Below are positions 6,246 to 7,511 of a stretch of DNA of 7,511 bases, one piece after another; positions within the stretch are counted from its first letter, which is position 1; every line of letters starts with the position of its first letter. The position numbers and the translations under genes are program-made. This stretch comes from Pseudomonadota bacterium. GTDB taxonomy: Bacteria; Pseudomonadota; Gammaproteobacteria; Burkholderiales; Thiobacillaceae. The DNA is taken from NCBI GenBank assembly GCA_021791235.1, contig JAJYXA010000508.1, positions 1 through 7,511 on the forward strand, in the 5' to 3' direction. The notes beneath the pieces were generated by a model. The model did not search any database. It had not been told where the DNA came from and saw only the letters and a list, made by a program, of their open reading frames with translations.

Positions 6246-6271
6246 GCCAGCAAACATGGAGGTTCAATGAC

Positions 6272-6517
6272 ATGAAACAGAACATCACCCTTGCGTTAGA
6301 CCGCGAAACCCTGAAAGCTGCGCGTGCATTTGCCGCCCGGCAGGGCACTAGTGTGAGCGCCATGCTGGCCGACGAGTTGCGCCTGAAAGTCGGGCGGCAG
6401 CAGCGCTTTGAACAGTCGAAGCACATTGCGCTGGATCTGCTCGAACAGGCTTTTTCGCTTGGAGGGCAGGGCATCCGGGATCGTGAGGCATTGCATGACC
6501 GCGCCAAGCTTCGTTGA
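6272..6517 (+). CDS. VapB-like ribbon-helix-helix antitoxin
   Basis: The 81-residue product opens MKQNITLALDRETLKAARAF followed by AARQGTSVSAMLADEL, a ribbon-helix-helix fold that should dimerise and bind operator DNA through the N-terminal strand. A charged C-terminal half (about 42-81) should neutralise the toxin. GGAGG at 6258-6262 lies 9 bases before the ATG. A minimal ATG-ACA-TGA start-stop at 6267 overlaps the true start. The toxin gene overlaps the last 23 bp, the classic antitoxin-first layout. It likely represses its own promoter through the palindrome just upstream. Confidence 0.86.
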   Translation: MKQNITLALDRETLKAARAFAARQGTSVSAMLADELRLKVGRQQRFEQSKHIALDLLEQAFSLGGQGIRDREALHDRAKLR

Positions 6518-6917
6518 CACCAATATCCTCCTGTATGCCTATGACCGCGACGCCGGAGTTCGTCATGCACGCGCCAAGCAAGCGTTGATCGAACTGTGGA
6601 ACGAGGATCGCGGATGCTTGAGCCCCCAGATTCTGCAGGAATTTTTCGTCAATGTGACCCGGAAAATCCCGCAGCCCCTGCCCGCCGCCATTGCGCGTGA
6701 AGTCATGCGCGCTTATCTGCCCTGGATTCGCGCCGCCACCGACGGCGAGATGGTGGTGCGGGCTTCCGAAATTGCCGAAAGCTGGAGCCTGTCGTTTTGG
6801 GACGGAATGGTCGTCGCGGCGGCGGAGCGCGCGGGCGCGGCGGAATTGTTGAGTGAAGACCTGCAACACGGCCAGCGCATTGCGGGCCTGGTCGTGATCA
6901 ACCCGTTGCTTGACTGA
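6495..6917 (+). CDS. VapC-like PIN-domain ribonuclease toxin
   Basis: The 140-residue product is a full-length PIN domain. The four acidic sites are visible: Asp8 in FVDTNILLYAYD, Glu49 in SPQILQEFF, Asp103 in LSFWDGMVVAAA and Asp122 in LLSEDLQHG. The chain ends in VVINPLLD. Proteins of this type cut specific RNAs (tRNA or rRNA in studied cases) when freed from their antitoxin; the target here cannot be read from sequence. Start ATG 6495 is preferred over upstream in-frame starts because GAGG (6485-6488) is 6 bases before it and the fold begins at once. It overlaps the antitoxin gene by 23 bp, so the two are translated together. No strong terminator follows. Confidence 0.9.
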   Translation: MTAPSFVDTNILLYAYDRDAGVRHARAKQALIELWNEDRGCLSPQILQEFFVNVTRKIPQPLPAAIAREVMRAYLPWIRAATDGEMVVRASEIAESWSLSFWDGMVVAAAERAGAAELLSEDLQHGQRIAGLVVINPLLD

Positions 6918-6998
6918 CGAAAAAGGTCACCTCGTGCCGCACAGGGGCAGGGCACTTGTATGGGCCAGGGCCGCTGCGATTCCCGGCCACTCCGGCAA

Positions 6999-7021
6999 AA
7001 CGCCAGCGGAATCATGGCGTT
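6999..7021. other. Small inverted repeat in the toxin-pilin gap
   Basis: AACGCCA (6999-7005) and TGGCGTT (7015-7021) are perfect 7-bp arms around nine bases. No T-tract follows directly, so it is a poor terminator candidate; a protein-binding site upstream of the pilin promoter is possible. The rest of 6918-7060 shows nothing recognisable. Confidence 0.3.
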
Positions 7022-7060
7022 CAGGCCTGTCCGGGTGATTTTTCGCGGCCATATCTAAAG

Positions 7061-7077
7061 TTGGCACGGCGTCTGCA
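7061..7077 (+). promoter_or_regulatory. Sigma-54 (RpoN) -24/-12 promoter of the pilin gene
   Basis: TTGGCACGGCGTCTGCA fits the RpoN consensus TTGGCACG-N4-TTGCW with one mismatch (CTGC for TTGC). The invariant GG (7063-7064) and GC (7075-7076) have the required spacing. Transcription should start near 7088, leaving a leader of about 50 bases. In Pseudomonas and relatives, major pilin genes use sigma-54 with the PilS-PilR regulators, so the same control is inferred. No PilR or IHF site could be assigned with confidence. Confidence 0.85.
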
Positions 7078-7137
7078 CGTTAATGCACCAGACACGTTTG
7101 ACCCGTGTTCAACTTGCCCAACCTAAGGAGATTTGAA

Positions 7138-7511
7138 ATGATGAAAAAAGTGCAACAGGGTTTCACCCTGATCGAACTGATGATCGTGGTGGCGATTATC
7201 GGTATTCTGGCTTCGGTGGCGATTCCGGCTTATCAGGACTACACGGTTCGAGCGCGGGTTACTGAAGGTTTGTCACTCGCATCATCGTACAAAACCGCAG
7301 TAGCCGAAAATGCGGCGAATGGTACAGCGTTCGCCTCCGGCGTACCGGCTTTCGTTGCCACGCCCAACGTGACGGGCTTGGCAATTGCGGCCAACGGCGA
7401 AATCACAATTACCTACGGGACCAACGCGGGCGGTGGCACCATCGTATTGGCTCCGCGTGATGGCGGCGCAGCAGGTGGGGCGTTGGTCGCCGGCACTATT
7501 CCGACGAATGC
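7138..7511 (+). CDS. pilA: Type IV major pilin (PilA/PilE-like), 3' end outside the window
   Basis: This is the prepilin of a type IVa pilus, cleaved and N-methylated by PilD and polymerised in the inner membrane. The first 124 codons are visible. A short basic leader MMKKVQQG ends at Gly8, followed by the class III signal [20 protein letters not shown] with Phe at +1 and Glu at +5 (Glu13 of the precursor). [13 protein letters not shown] and a small-residue-rich globular part come next ([37 protein letters not shown]). AAGGAG at 7125-7130, 7 bases before ATG 7138, fixes the start; ATG 7141 is less well spaced. The C-terminus and any disulfide loop lie beyond the window. The sigma-54 promoter supports a major pilin rather than a minor one. 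Confidence 0.93.
   Translation, partial: MMKKVQQGFTLIELMIVVAIIGILASVAIPAYQDYTVRARVTEGLSLASSYKTAVAENAANGTAFASGVPAFVATPNVTGLAIAANGEITITYGTNAGGGTIVLAPRDGGAAGGALVAGTIPTN

Noticed and set aside
5900..6257. CRISPR or other repeat array in the accessory segment
   Set aside because: No regularly spaced repeats are present; only single palindromes linked to regulation or termination.

Overview
The window is high-GC proteobacterial chromosome. It holds the end of a Tol-Pal gene cluster, two queuosine-precursor genes, a lysine tRNA, two small toxin-antitoxin loci and the start of a type IV pilin gene. The gene order (tolR-tolA-tolB-pal-cpoB-queE-queC-tRNA-Lys), the TonB-like C-terminus of TolA and the pilin sequence fit a betaproteobacterium, perhaps a Thiobacillus-like Nitrosomonadales member. 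The genus is a guess from general resemblance; no search was run.

Positions 1-4013 hold the cell-envelope block, all on the plus strand: a 5'-truncated tolR, then tolA, tolB, pal and cpoB. TolR and TolA belong to the inner-membrane motor, TolB is periplasmic, Pal is the outer-membrane lipoprotein that binds peptidoglycan, and CpoB is the periplasmic TPR protein linking this machine to peptidoglycan synthesis. tolR/tolA overlap by 4 bp. tolB follows a 134-bp gap with an uncertain start. pal has the best ribosome-binding site of the block.

Positions 4014-5588 hold queE and queC (7-deazaguanine synthesis, overlapping by 4 bp) and then tRNA-Lys(UUU) with its own strong promoter. The start of queE is odd: the only standard in-frame start codon lies about 25 codons before the conserved domain, and a long palindrome fills the end of that extension. 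Two related hairpins after the tRNA look like back-to-back terminators for converging transcription.

Positions 5589-6917 form an accessory segment. On the minus strand is an antitoxin-like ribbon-helix-helix gene preceded by a PIN-domain toxin gene that has lost its N-terminal part, including the first catalytic aspartate. Next to the break, pointing the other way, is an intact VapBC-type pair with a palindromic operator overlapping its likely promoter.

Positions 6918-7137 are non-coding and carry a clear sigma-54 (-24/-12) promoter. It drives a type IV major pilin gene that runs off the right edge. No clearly new system is visible. The points most worth checking are the palindrome-remodelled queE start and the decayed toxin beside the intact pair.
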